A stretch of 64,000 bases of DNA from Albugo candida (GCA_905220665.1 CAJNAR010000186.1:49668-113667), one strand, 5' to 3'; positions 31,102 through 43,505 are shown, numbered from the stretch's first letter. The notes: generated from the sequence alone by a model not told the origin. Program-made: numbers and translations.

Positions 31102-33441
31102 ATGACTTTGGATCTATTAGAATGCACATCTGCGTGGGACCCAAATTCGGTGATTGCTCAAGCGAAAGATACGATATTGCGCAGCAATGTAGGGGACCTT
31201 ACGTTTTCTAGCCAAGTAACTCATTTCTAAATACGTTTTTGAACCAGTAGTATGTAGAAGTTCAAGAAGCACGGGTTACTGTTGATAACACACTTAAACA
31301 GTGGGTTGCCCTTGTTTATCAGTATACGAAGTCAAGTAACGAAAATTCACACCACTCACAAAGTGCAATTCAAAAAATCATCACACTCTGGGTGTCCTAT
31401 GCAAATTTGGAAATTGAATTGCGACAATTCAAACAAACCACCAAAGTCCTGGAAGCAGCAGTCAATTGCCCAATCGCTGGTGCGAGCGCCACCACGTGGA
31501 TAAGTTTTGCGCAATTTTACATCGAACGGAAAAAGTTTGCCAGTGCAAGCAAAGTATTTACCCGAGCTCTCACTCACGGTCTACCGGAAAACGAACAAAA
31601 TATCATATATGACCGCTTCCTGAGTTTTTTGAAAACAAATGTGGATCCTTCCATGACCATGGAAACTCTGAAGACGCAAGTTTCAACCACAAATACTCAT
31701 TCGAATCCAGTAGACACGACTCCTGCTGCTGCAAGCGTACCCTTACCGATAAAAACGAACGAAGAAAATCCGGCGTCACCTGATTCTGAAAAACCTTGTA
31801 CGTTGGTCGAAACGATAAAACGAGTTGATCCAGCTATCGCATTCGTCGACACAACAGGAGAAATCGCAGCCTCCAAGTTAAGCGCAAAACGCGAACGACA
31901 AGTCGAATCGAGCCAAAGCTCGTGGAAGCGTGCGTGCTTAAGTCCGGATATTGATGAAAAGAAATATTTCCATTCTGCGCCACTTTTATTACCGTGCATC
32001 CCAAATTGTCCCAATTTATTGTTCGACCTATGGAACGAAGGCGAAACCCAATCTGATGTGGATACGTCAATTGTCGAACAATTATCGGAAATACTCAAGG
32101 ATACCACGGTATTTCAGCGGGTGAAAGAGCTCGGAACGCAACAGCGAAAACGAGATCGAGAAATGCTTTATCGCTGGCAGGATCTTATCGGCACGCAAAT
32201 GAAGGAAGGAACGGATCTCTTCACCAAACATATGGAAGCAGAGCAAGGCGTTATAGAAACCCGCGACGTCATCGCACTTAAGACAACGCACTTAGAGCAG
32301 CGTAGAGAATTTGTGGAACGCTGTCAGGCTTCGCAGCAAATGTTTATTGAAATCTGCGAAATGGATCGTCTTCACGCTCTCGAAGCCCAGCAAAATGCTC
32401 TTAAAGCTTTAGACATTCCCAAAATGAAAGTATCCAGCGACCTCGAGCTTGTGACGTTACAGGTATGATATGATATCTGATATCTGTATGTTCTTATCCT
32501 CCCACGCTAACATTCTCATTCAGCGTGCAATTGTCGCACTTATCCTCGAAACGGAACAGCTTTGGCGACAGGAAGTTGTGGAAGTGAAAAAATCACCTAT
32601 CGATGTAGAGAAAACAGGATCCTTTCCACCAGGTCGCAATACCTCTCGTCGTGAACGTCGTCGGGATAATCAGGATTCGCATAATGCAAGAGGAAGAGCT
32701 CATGGAGGATCACGTGGTCGTAATGGTCGTCGTAATGGCGGTGCCAAACCCACTCGTTCTTCCTCTCCATTTGGTAGATCTCGGCAACGTCGTGAAAATC
32801 GAGACGGGTCTTTTGCACGAGCAACGAGTCAACACGCACAGCCTGCTTCTTTTACTAGACCCCAACATCCAGGTTTTCCTCCGCTTGCAGCAGATTCTTT
32901 TCGCTCTCCTTTTGACGTTTCTCAACGAGGAGAATCATACCAAGCCAATTTCGGCTCAGAAAGTGGGGTCTTTTATAGCAACACAGGAGCCTCAGGGTAC
33001 AACATGCCTTTTGAGAACACTGCTGCTACTTTCGCTGGACACCGAGGAGCCCAAAATGGTCGTGGTCGAGGTGGAAATCGATCTGGGTATCGGGCTACTT
33101 CCTACGCTCCATCGGAACAACCTCCATTCCGAGAAGCTTTTGAATTTCCTCGAGCCAACAACAGTATGCCGAATGCTGATCACGCTTTTCGATACCAGGA
33201 AAATCTAGAAAATGCTTCGTTCCAATCAGGGGCTCATGCTTATCCTTTGCAATATGCTGGGGCAGGCAACCCGACGCATGCTGTTTTGAATGGACCGATC
33301 GCTTACCGTCAAGGGCATGGAGGTGATGGAAGTGGTGAAGGTCGACATCATCCTTTTCAAATGAAGCCGACGTCCACATTTAGACAGAACGGCTCACGAC
33401 GCGGCGCTGGCGGAAGAGGACGGTATACCGGACGAAGGTAG
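31102..33441 (+). CDS. HAT-like repeat, coiled-coil and RGG-rich protein
   Basis: Exons 31102-31188, 31251-32462 and 32524-33441 give 738 residues. The N-terminal 130 residues look like HAT/TPR helices of RNA-processing factors (KQWVALVYQY, LWVSYANLEIELRQF, WISFAQFYIERKKFASASKVF). A Pro/Thr-rich linker follows, then a long helical region (residues about 260-405). The third exon is Arg/Gly/Asn-rich with repeated RGG/RGR (GGSRGRNGRRNGG, GRGRGGNRSG, RRGAGGRGRYTGRR), typical of RNA-binding disordered tails. No RRM is seen. The combination suggests a pre-mRNA processing or RNP protein; the orthologue is unknown to me. It lies about 110 bp after PRP38. Confidence 0.75.
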
Positions 33442-34114
33442 ATAAGGCTTCGTTTCATTCTCATTGGCCTTTGGCTTGTCGGCTGGTCGACTGTACTTGG
33501 TCAATCACGCAAATTCGTCGATGCAGGCATGGATTTCCAAGTCCAAACCTGCGTAATATAAGACGAGATTAGTATGCATTATATCTGAGTGCTTTACTTT
33601 CTATCGACTGATAGCGCTACATGTCACACTGTAAACCTCTTTTTAAATTGCAAGAGCTCGGTATGCGTCACAATTTTTGATCAGTATCAAAATCGGACAG
33701 TTTTTACCAAGTGTCAATCTCTTTACGACGTACCTCTTACTCTACTCTATTGCTCTCGTTATAATGGAGTATTTCGACCAACTGCCTTGCATCATGCGAT
33801 ACATTGGGTCTGCAAACACTTGAAAATCGTGCTGATATTACTCTATATATGTCGCGGATGAATTGGAAAGCGTGTATTTACGTAGATGAGTCCTTAATTC
33901 ACTATTTGCTAATCGAAGATTTTACCGCAGTTTTCTCTGACTTTCCGCGTAAGCAATCTTTGGATAATCTCCGAATGCTCTCTGTAGGAAGCGCGTGCGT
34001 CTGTAACAGAAATTCCTGAACGTTTTCTCCAACGATACATACGATATATTACATGAATCAGCCTGTCCCATACCATCCATAATACATCGTCCAATACCAG
34101 CGCTGAGATTCATA
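33442..34114. other. Intergenic region upstream of the CHxC/CCG gene
   Basis: No supported coding exon is found. It presumably contains the promoter of the secreted protein at 34115, but none of the CRE-like elements of the other secreted family is present. Confidence 0.4.
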
Positions 34115-36199
34115 ATGTTACTCTACCGCGTGTGCGTCCTGCTTCTCGCTGTGTTGATGACCACGAGCGAGAACGTACAGAATAAAAATGTGGCGACATT
34201 ATCAGGGATTCTCAACGTGACTATTTCAGGAACAGATACATCAATCTGTCATAATTGCCTCATTTGGTACGTCGGGATAAGAAGAATTTATTTGATCCAA
34301 TCCACTCGTCAATTCAGACTCTATTGGGTGGAAGGTCATTCGGATATCATGCGAACATTTGCTTCACATTGCAATACGTATAGGTCTTGCTCGATTTCAG
34401 AGCAATCGACTACGTCATTCACTCCCTATTCTCAACCTAGAAGCACGCTTCAGCAGTTTCACACAACAGATAAGCTCAATGAGTTGGAAAATAGTATGCA
34501 ACTGCTCGCAGCATCGACTATATCCGCCACGATCGAGACACCATCCGTTCAGCGGACTACAGAGCTGCGACAATGGAACTACGAGATATCCTTATTTGAA
34601 CGGAGGCAAGTATCAAGAATTCCAGTTTTTTTTCCAGAGAATATAGTATCAGCACAATACTCAGAAGTCGCCTCGATTCCGCTCCCAGCTGCAGTGATCT
34701 CTAGCATAATAAAGCAGCATAAAGTTCGTCCAATACTACAATGTATGGTCATCGCTTTTTACAGAGAAGATGCTGTTTGTCGTGAATGCTTGGCTATGCA
34801 TAGTGTATCATTAGCTATACAAACATACTTATTGCATTACAAATCAAGGCTATCATCGGCTGAACTTTGCATCTTTCGTAGCAATTTCGAAACCGCTGAT
34901 ATAATTCACAATTGTAAACGATCATTCTGCTCGATTTTGAAAGAATGGAAGGCAAGCGATTGTGACAGAATGATTCATATTTTCCCCATGCATCCCCAAT
35001 TGTTCGAAAACCAAAATGCTCACTTCAACAAGCGGAAACACATAGATGGCTCAGCATCTTCCCGTGATCAGCGCAAGAGCTTGAACGACATCAAACAGAT
35101 CTTACTCCGTATTGCTTATAAAAGAATGGCAAAAATACGTAAAAGACGACTCTTCCCGCTGGGTAAGTTTTTATCCATCGACACGCTGGATATCCTTAGA
35201 GCAGACTCACACGTTTGTATCAATACTCCGTCATCACCGAACGGGCATTCAACATGTTATACTCGTATGCTGAAAGGTGTCGTAGGGGCCCGAGTGGTTA
35301 TCATTTCGTCTAGACTGAACGCAACCATAGTGGTTGATCCTGCTGAGCAATTGCGTCAGTGCGAGCATGCTTGCGGATTCGTGGAAAGACTGGAGCCGGA
35401 TGACTGCAAGTTACATCTCGGTCGTCAGATGATGAACATAGAAATGTACCGGATACCATCAAAAGAGCAGTACATGACCAAGAGACCTCGCAATTGCCTT
35501 TTATCATTTCATGGTTCAACAAGGAGAATAGCCTGTTTAGGTCTCATAAAGGAATTTTTTACCAATGATGGACAACGCCCAATCATTCACATCATTTCAA
35601 AGAATTCGCTCTTAGTTAAGACGCCTCATTTTAGTTCAAAGCTTATGGCGGATGCTCTAGACCAAATTTTTCAAACACGCGCTAGAGAGTCGTGTCACAG
35701 GATCCTAGAGGTACCCCTTGAGTTCTGCTCTGAACACCGAAGCTCCCTTTCGACATCTCCCACACAACTAGACGATCGAATTGCGATCAGCAAGTTTACT
35801 ATGAATATCGTTCCTGTGGGCGTTTGGCCTCCTACTTATCCTTGTTCCTCATTGGATGCGAAGACTGCGGCATCTCAAGGCTGTTCACCGCAATCTCAAT
35901 TGAAAATCACCTCACAAAACTGGCCAACTTATAACAGTATCGCGCTGGTTCAGTATGAATGCGAGAAGGCGAAACAGGTTCGTTGTGTAGAATGTCTCAC
36001 TCAGCATACAGAAGTGTTCTTTACGCATATGGATGAATCAGGTACAAAGGGATATGTTTGGATGCGTCAAGCACCATCGCTTATTCTCAAATCGTGTGTT
36101 GGAAGTAGCTGCTTGAGTCTTACTTTTGACGCGCGTCGCACCCAAATCAAGCGTCCCGTTGGGCTCCAGCAACTGACAGAAGATGACATCTACCAGTAA
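34115..36199 (+). CDS. Secreted CHxC/CCG-type effector candidate with four Cys modules
   Basis: A single exon encodes 694 residues. The signal peptide (MLLYRVCVLLLAVLMTTS) is followed at residues 45-54 by CHNCLIWYVG, which satisfies both CHxC and CX2CX5G, motifs reported for Albugo secreted effectors. Similar cysteine pairs recur near 222 (CRECL), 367 (a variant, CINTPSSPNGHSTC) and 624 (CVECL), each followed some 40-70 residues later by a C-x4-C pair (CNTYRSC, CKRSFC, CEHAC, CVGSSC). The protein thus looks built of four diverged modules. No enzyme domain is recognised. The effector role is inferred from secretion and motif. Confidence 0.8.
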   Translation: MLLYRVCVLLLAVLMTTSENVQNKNVATLSGILNVTISGTDTSICHNCLIWYVGIRRIYLIQSTRQFRLYWVEGHSDIMRTFASHCNTYRSCSISEQSTTSFTPYSQPRSTLQQFHTTDKLNELENSMQLLAASTISATIETPSVQRTTELRQWNYEISLFERRQVSRIPVFFPENIVSAQYSEVASIPLPAAVISSIIKQHKVRPILQCMVIAFYREDAVCRECLAMHSVSLAIQTYLLHYKSRLSSAELCIFRSNFETADIIHNCKRSFCSILKEWKASDCDRMIHIFPMHPQLFENQNAHFNKRKHIDGSASSRDQRKSLNDIKQILLRIAYKRMAKIRKRRLFPLGKFLSIDTLDILRADSHVCINTPSSPNGHSTCYTRMLKGVVGARVVIISSRLNATIVVDPAEQLRQCEHACGFVERLEPDDCKLHLGRQMMNIEMYRIPSKEQYMTKRPRNCLLSFHGSTRRIACLGLIKEFFTNDGQRPIIHIISKNSLLVKTPHFSSKLMADALDQIFQTRARESCHRILEVPLEFCSEHRSSLSTSPTQLDDRIAISKFTMNIVPVGVWPPTYPCSSLDAKTAASQGCSPQSQLKITSQNWPTYNSIALVQYECEKAKQVRCVECLTQHTEVFFTHMDESGTKGYVWMRQAPSLILKSCVGSSCLSLTFDARRTQIKRPVGLQQLTEDDIYQ

Positions 36200-37749
36200 C
36201 CGAATCACTTGAAAGAAATTCAGCTAATGGAGAATACATTCTGCTCGTGCGTTCTGTATGAAAGCAGGCAAGGTTAATTTTTGATAGTCATATTAAGAAT
36301 CTTTGATCGACCTGAGGGTGAAAATAAATCTTTTGGCTTATATCTGAATCGATTAATCAGCACATTGCTTTGCATGTATTATTCGGCTTTGAATGCTGAA
36401 AAGTCAATGCCTTCTGATGAGGTAGATCAATGTTTTGGTTTCGTATTCACTGAATTCAGTGGTCGAGATATGCAACATTATTGCGAGCTTTTGTGATGGA
36501 TAATATGCTTTTAGATGTGTCTTTATCACCTGAATGGAGCATACAATGGAAGTTGACTGTAAATTGGTTTGTTTACCAAGACCATGGTATTGAAGACGGT
36601 TTGATCTTAAGAAGAGAAGACCCAATTATCAACTAGAAGCTAGATTTGGACTGGCCAAAAAATAAGAAGTAACTCAGGAAGATGAAACTGCCATTCTGCC
36701 TTCACAAACACCATAGATTGTGACAGAACAAGCAAAATCACTAGGACCGAACTGAAAGCGAGATCAAATTCTTTGCAAAGCTTAGCACACGGTTCTTGGA
36801 TGATATTTAAAATCCAAATCTGCATACCCAAATTACAATTTCTTAGAAGTAAGTTTTCGTGGTATCCACCCGTAATATTTCTATCAGTTGAGTATGACGT
36901 GATGCAACTACTTTTTATTTTCGTGGTGAGCGTCTACACCTCATGTATATAAGTCTTTGTATAAAGCGCCAAGAGAATATACTCTTTAAGAAGCAGAAAT
37001 TACTAAAGAAGATGTAGATCTGGCTACTTATTGCATTGCTCCAGCACGAGGGTGAAGATACGTTCCCAGCCTTCCAGTTTTTGATCAGAAGGTCTTTGGC
37101 ATTCACTTGTCGACGTACGAAGGTAGCTTTAAGAATTCAGTAACGACGAAATATTGGATCATGATTCTCAGTTCTACTACACGCTCGTACATTCTTTTCT
37201 GAACAAGGAATTGATAAACAGCATAGCTGGACGAGGGTAAGGTAAAAACGATTGCGTATCTAAGTAGAGATGGAAAGCTTCTTTCCCATATGACTGAGCA
37301 ATTGCCACAGCTCATCTATATAAAAATAGCGTAGCAGAATGAATGTACAAATCATCCCATTTTGATATAAAGTTCTCAAGATTTGCTCCTACCGAAGTCG
37401 AACTGTTCGGGATTTCAGCCCCTCCGTGACAACTAGTCGTGTCTATATACTGCTTGATACACTTAAATTGCTTCTACCTAGCAGGCTTTCGTGCGCTTAG
37501 CGAGTACAGCTTAATAGTGGCCATGTCTGATAGTGCTGTATTGCGACATTTTTGTGAAGAAATTCAGGTTGTGGTCGCGTGTCAATCCATTTTGTCTCAT
37601 CCAGTGCAATGGATGTAATGCCAACCTAGAGCGAAATAGTGATTTTACGACGACCAAGCTGGTCCATGTAGAAGAAATAAAAGAAAGTAACTTAATTGGA
37701 TTTGCGTCAGAAGAGCAAAACCGTCTCTCAAGTTGCGTTAGTACGACCT
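36200..37749. other. Intergenic region without supported genes
   Basis: About 1.5 kb with scattered short frames and no motif. The right end runs into LINE-derived sequence. No RNA gene is recognised. Confidence 0.4.
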
Positions 37750-38718
37750 ACATGGCGATAAAGATCAAGCACATGCGAAGTAATTTATCTCCAAGCATGT
37801 GTGGACTACCAGCCTCATTGAAACAGCTTGATCCGGAAACGCTTGGCGAATGTCTGAAGATCGTCTTCGAATATCAGCTGGAAAGAAGTATTTTGCTTCG
37901 ATCACAACATCACTCGGCAACCACCTTGTTATATCGGTCTTTACTTTGTCCACCCGCTCGAAATGCTGGCGTGCTTTCACTTTATCTTGTACCATCATTT
38001 CAAACAGCGTATCTATAGTCCTGTTGGACAACTTTGTGGCGATGGGAAAGTACGTTCAAAAGTGCTCGCGCATCGGGCACAACGCTTTTGCCAAAATGAT
38101 CTATCAAGATCAGAAGGCATTCATGCGAGGACGGTAGATACATCATCACATTCGACATCTATCCGCATACAAGACTTGGTCATTGCATTCACCGTGAAGC
38201 CGAAGCGTATGCAGCTATTTTCGACTATGGAAAAGCGTATGACCAAGTTAATTGAACGTATATATTTCCCATTTGGACAAAAGGGAGGTAATTAAAGCAT
38301 ATTACACCGTTGATGACACCACAAGGTGGAGCCAAATTCGGCGATCCTCTCTCAGTTCTCAGTATTATTTTTCTGATGACGATCGAGCCTTTAAGATAAT
38401 TATCACGCCAACATGAAGAACGTAGCATGTGGATCATAGATACCACATTTTTTTCAACTGAGCTATACATATTTTGCCGACGATTAGACATTGCTTTTAG
38501 AAACACCAAAGGTGTTTGAGGCAACTCGAAGTCGTACAAATTTATTGGGATGGATCTGGTGCGAAGGTCAACCTGAGCAATTCATCCTTGCTCAACGTTA
38601 CTATCAAGACGAACGCATTCGTCTTGCAAAGATGCTGGATCAATCTGCACGCACGGAACATTCGGTGAATTTCTCAGAAATCGAAGATCATTGCTGCGTG
38701 TACGGCACCGGCAAGTAG
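37750..38718 (+). mobile_element. Decayed LINE-type reverse transcriptase fragment
   Basis: Pieces of a non-LTR retrotransposon RT follow in order but in shifting frames: IKHMRSNLSPSMCGLPA, LRISAGKKYF, SKVLAHRAQRFCQ, IFDYGKAYDQVN (followed by a stop) and TPQGGAKFGDPLSVLS. The first pieces match the LINE near the right end of the window (KHMRGTPSPGMVGLPA, LRISAEERYL). No long intact frame remains, so it cannot be active. Confidence 0.75.
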
Positions 38719-39722
38719 AAGTGCAACTGCAACTGCGATCCTATTCCTAGCTAGATGGATGTGTTCAGCCTTGTGTGGCTCAAACCACTTTTGCAAAATA
38801 CAATACCTTTAGACAAATTTTTTTCGATCATTTACACCTGGAAACAGTCTCTTATTGTGGTGGTTGAAGCTACCGCAATAAGGACTATCGACCAGAGGAC
38901 GTACTATCATCTCTCACAGGTATGAAATAACATGTATGCGTACATGTTATCCAACCACAGCCTAGGCATCTAGAAAAGTCAATTAGTCTAATTCTAGTAA
39001 TATAGACACCTTCACCTGAGGTGGTTTGAGAAAACCGCAATCAGTTAGGACTACCAGCGAGAGGACATATTATCATTATCTCTTACAGGTATTTTAATGA
39101 AAGGTTTCTTGATGCTTACGTATACTTTTCAGAAGTTTGGCTTTAGCCTCACATCTAAGGTTGCGCAGCTCAGCTACATATCCAAGCGGTTTAGGACGTC
39201 CATTCGCATAATTGAAGGGAGCCAAAACGTGAACTCCGGTCGTAGAGTAGCTACTTATCACTATTCTTTTATCTCATCTCAGAAGCACGATCCAAGAAAG
39301 TGCACTTGCCGAATATGCTTCTAAATATCACGACATGCAAAGCAGATCTAGATTCCGTTTAATACCATTGAGCCAGCAGAAGGTATCATAAAGAACCCTA
39401 CGAGACATACAATGCAAAGCAACGTATGTCGGGTGCCCGCCGGGTGTGATAGAACGCGCAAAATTAATTTTATTTGTTATTTTTTTTATAGTAGCACGTG
39501 CAATTTTGCAGTATAGCGATATCACTTCACTTGTAGTGAGCTAAATTCAGCTTTTCGGTAGGATTGTACCCATGCTTGGTCGTTGAATCAGTATGGCGGA
39601 CGCCACATTTCAATTTATCTATACAAAAGCTTTCAAATGCAAAACTCAAAAGGAGAACAAGGGAGACTTTTAGAGTTCCTCAATCATACATTTTTGATTG
39701 CATTGGTCTACAAATTTTGCAG
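38719..39722. other. Intergenic region with a short tandem duplication
   Basis: It contains the duplicated block described at 38858-39091. Otherwise nothing coding is seen up to the carboxypeptidase gene. Confidence 0.4.
38858..39091 (+). repeat. Imperfect direct repeat of about 70 bp
   Basis: Copies at 38858-38926 and 39020-39091 share the order GGTGGTT, ACCGCAAT, AGGACTA, AGAGGAC, TATCATTATCTC(T)(C)ACAGGTAT. Both end in an ACAGGTAT sequence that resembles a splice junction. The origin is unknown, possibly LINE-related. Confidence 0.65.
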
Positions 39723-42700
39723 TTATACTGAAACTTCATCTGCTTTGCCGTCTTCAGATTTATCCCTTTGCTCCGATTCGGTTAACACTGTCGAGTATTT
39801 GGATCGAGAGTTTTTGAATCTATTCCAAATCGGAGAAGATGTTTGCGAGTTTTCATCTTCGTCAATGTCAAGGCTCGCATTCTTCTCAGCATCAGAGACT
39901 TCATCTCGACAATTGTTGCGTCCAGTCTCCTCTTCATCATCGTCCCGCGGACTTGAGCGATTTGAACGAACGGACTGATACTGCGGCTTTCGTCTCACAC
40001 GGCAAATACGAAGGAATAAAAGACCCAAGCAGCTAATTATTGGAATCATTACCACCAACGACAACGACATTAATGCCCCATTACTTCCGGTCATATCTGC
40101 CTCGAAGGAAGCGCGAGATTGATTCTTCGTACTCAAAACAAATTCATTCGAGGGACCCGAGTGATTCGTGGTAGAAATCTTTTGTATTTTTGTTTGACCA
40201 AACACACTGATCAGGTCACCAATCTCGGTACAAACATCTTGCAGATCCAAAGCTTCAAACGATAAACTATCATTGCCAAAAGACTCACAGAATTGACATC
40301 GTGGGAGGAATACAGGCTCCCACATCTGGAATGTTATGGTTTCGTCAGACTTTATGCCAAGCGCTACGATAAAAAAATGTTTTTGGTTTGTGCTGAACAT
40401 AATCAAACAAGAGAATCGTACAAACGCGAAATAGCTGACAACTCCAGGTCTCCTTGATCATTACATAAAGCTCTTGTGACGACACGTTTGTCTCTACAAA
40501 TGGGAGCACGAGATTGTTGATTTTCATACTGAGCGGACCAACCATATTTCCCAGTCGCTTGGTTTGGAATGTCCGAGTTTCGCTACTCTTACTCGCTAAG
40601 CCTTTCCAATCCATGGAGGCTACAACATGAACAAGGTACGTGTCCAATTGTGATGCGTTGAATGGCCCGAGTCCTGTATTGGCGAGTTGCATATTGAGCT
40701 CCAGAATGTTCTTCCTATTAAATAAAACACTTTGCATCTTGACGGAGAATAAACTTCCAGAAATGCGAGCAGCAACGAGATTGGAGTAATGTAATTCTGC
40801 TGAAAGAGGTATCACACTCTCTGCTTCAGGCCAAAATCCATTTGTTGCTTCAAAACCCGGTCCAACTTCAGGTGACATGGAATATATTCCATGCGCTTTC
40901 CACATCCAATCACTCGTTTCGCCATTTACACTGTACAGATTACTTTGTTCCCAAGATCGTCCAAAGCCAAAATGGTTGTATCGAACCATTTCTTCGACGA
41001 TTGTCTGAAATGCTGAGGCTTCTTTCTCTGGCGGATATCGGAGATCCTTGCATGCAAAAGGCAGATTGAAATACCGTCCAAACGAGTGATAATTCAATGC
41101 TACTCGGTATTTGTTACGTTCTACCAGAAGCTTGATAGCTAAGGTCTCAGGCTCCGAAAATGGCCGTATCCCTCGAAAATCCTCTGCGCAAGGATCATCG
41201 GAGCTTCCAGTCTTGTCTTCAGTGTAACACACGTCATAGTTGCGATTCAGATCCACACCTTGATCTGTTTCCGACGAGCAGGTGTGTGAATTAGTGTTTT
41301 TTCGACGCCCTGGATTAGCAAGCGCCCACGGTCGGAGCTTTTCATTCTTGACATAGCCATCCGGATTCACCAATGGAATAAACCAAAGCTCACGTGACGA
41401 AAGTAAAGCCAGCGCTTCGATATTATGATGTTCACCAACATCCTGTAATAAAACATCAATCGTATAAACTAACGTCTGCGTCATAATCGAAACATAATGA
41501 GCATTCAGTGAGCTTCAGAACAACGCTGTAGAGTTGCCTTACCATCATGGATATGGGCTGAGTTCAACAAGCGTAAATGAGTTAAACCGCTTTTGATAAC
41601 AAGAGTCAAACGATTCACTACCTCTCTCGAATGGTGCATTCCTGTAAATAATGATTGCGGGACTTCTGAGTGGGCGTTTTCTTTGCGGCAGGAGTGCCCC
41701 AAACAAAGCGCTAGTAGAGGTCTTCCTTCAAATGACCTTCCGATCTCGAGTAAACGGGACCACATTGGATACGTTTGCTCAATGTTTGTGAGGAAAGCTT
41801 GTAGCTCCTTGTAGGAGAATGATCCCTCAATTGAGCCTTTTTTGGCGGATAATCGCTCAGGCTGTTCACTAAAGCGATACAATTTGCAAGACTTCTTCAC
41901 TGTTGCATTTTTTGTAGTAGCAAAAAGCTGCCAAGATAAAGGACAAATATCGCTGTCTTTTACCGCACTCATCAATTCCAAACTCACAATTTCTATACTG
42001 GGGCTACGAACATGGTTTTGTTTAGATGATATTGACTCGATATGGAAAGTTAGATTCATAGAAGAAGGAGTATCGTGTATCTGACGGGTTGAGTCGTACA
42101 TATTGGGGAGAAATGTCTCGTGAAGTAGTATGTCATCGACAAACCATCGAATCCATTCTTCTTCGTTCCATACAACGTCGATCACATGCTCTTCATCAAG
42201 CATCTACGTCCATCCTGCGTTAGTACATAATTTGACGTAATATGTATACAATCTCTCACACAGGGAAGCTGTACAAATGTTTCCTGATAGCTATCAAGCG
42301 ATTTTAGCCCAATCCGCAAGTGATTGCTCGATGCTTCGTCCCCATTAGGTGCTTTGTTGTCAAGCCACAACGTTAAGTTCCACGGTGATAAATGTATTTC
42401 TAGTCGACTTTTCCACTCCTTCGACGAGCTCTACCACGTAAATGCAATTAGTCGCATCAAAGAAAGAGACAATTCCATACCTTTAAAAATGATCCAACAA
42501 CACGCAGCTGATTGCGTCCCGTGCATCGATCGAAATGAGTCGACAACGTGAAAAAAGACGACACTGTGGATGAGAAGTGTAGTGACGAGGATTCTTTGCT
42601 CATTTGATGCAGAGATATGTCAGACACATTCCAATCGTATTCCCAGGTTATTGGTATCGAGTTGTTGGCATTATGAGTCTCACGCAAGGAGTAAAGAGAC

Positions 42701-42783
42701 GAATATCGACTGCGATTGAATTTCTCATCCCAAATAGAAGACAGAAGGCATGTTTTTTTCTTAAATGTGCGGATATTGCTCAT
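39723..42783 (-). CDS. Membrane-anchored M14 zinc carboxypeptidase with lectin-like N-terminal region
   Basis: Six exons (42481-42783, 42260-42430, 41622-42203, 41543-41557, 40422-41475, 39723-40363) give 921 residues. The 15-nt microexon encodes PISMM and completes HHSRE|PISMM|TLVYT, the usual zinc motif context HxxE-P. Further M14 landmarks are VNPDGY, GVDLNRNYD, RPFSEPET, a third zinc His in LNYHSFG (near 485) and the catalytic Glu in MSPEVG (near 559). The N-terminal 230 residues include EIHLSPWNLTLWLD and EEEWIRWFVDD, resembling a Con A-like lectin fold. A transmembrane helix lies at about 806-826 with an acidic cytoplasmic tail. No signal peptide is visible, so a 5' exon is probably missing. 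Confidence 0.85.
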
Positions 42784-42884
42784 AAGCACTCCACGACTCT
42801 CGCTAGCTTGATGACTGTATGATTAGATTACTATCATTATAATCTTTCACTAGCTTGCACTGTAGTGTGTTGTATCGATCCGAT

Positions 42885-43505
42885 TATAGACATAAACGTT
42901 TAAAATTGTAATAGTGGGAATAAGAATGGGAAGCGATGGTCTAAATGTCGTGACATCAAAGTGACGACTCATTTCCAAAAGATTGATGCAATACACAAAA
43001 CAAAGTATCATTTTCATCCGTTTCTGGCGGTTTTGACATTTATCTCGACGTTGGCTACTGGAAACTAAGGAACGACGATGACGCTCGGGCGGTTGCATAG
43101 ATTGTGAATAGCAGTGATGGACTTGGCGCAACTATTTTCCACGGTCAAATGAAAACGAATGGTGCGACACCATAAACACTGGTATTGGACCCTTACCAAC
43201 CACAAACACTGATTTCAACACTTTAGATGCGTATATCTCGGCGAAACCAGCAGGAGAGAGCGACGAGGACAGCAGGGGAATTCTTTGCCGAGAGTTTGTA
43301 CTGTTTCCAGACAATTCACAAGCAACAAACTTACGCGTTGAACAAATCGCATACATTCCATTATCAGCTTATGTTCCGCTCACGAATGATTCACCCATCC
43401 AAATTCGAGTGCCAATTACTGCCGCGCTTAAGCCAGCATGAAGATGGGAGTAGTAAACGAAATAGCTGTCAGGAAGGTGGTATTGAATGTGATCAGCTCT
43501 TAAAA
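42885..43505 (+). pseudogene. GH6 cellulase relic
   Basis: The DNA matches the GH6 gene at 59260-60650 in pieces. The 5' flank is shared (GGAATAAGAATGGG near 42917), and the start region continues to about 43020. After a large internal deletion, the segments DVGYWKL, INTGIGP-type DNA and KPAGESD follow, then the C-terminal region including AAACGAAATAGCTG near 43456. Several stops and frameshifts remove any coding potential. It is closer to the third GH6 gene than to the palindrome copies. Confidence 0.8.

Noticed and set aside
36200..37740. Short frames of 60-75 residues between the CHxC gene and the LINE relic
   Set aside because: No motif, no splice support, and size expected by chance.
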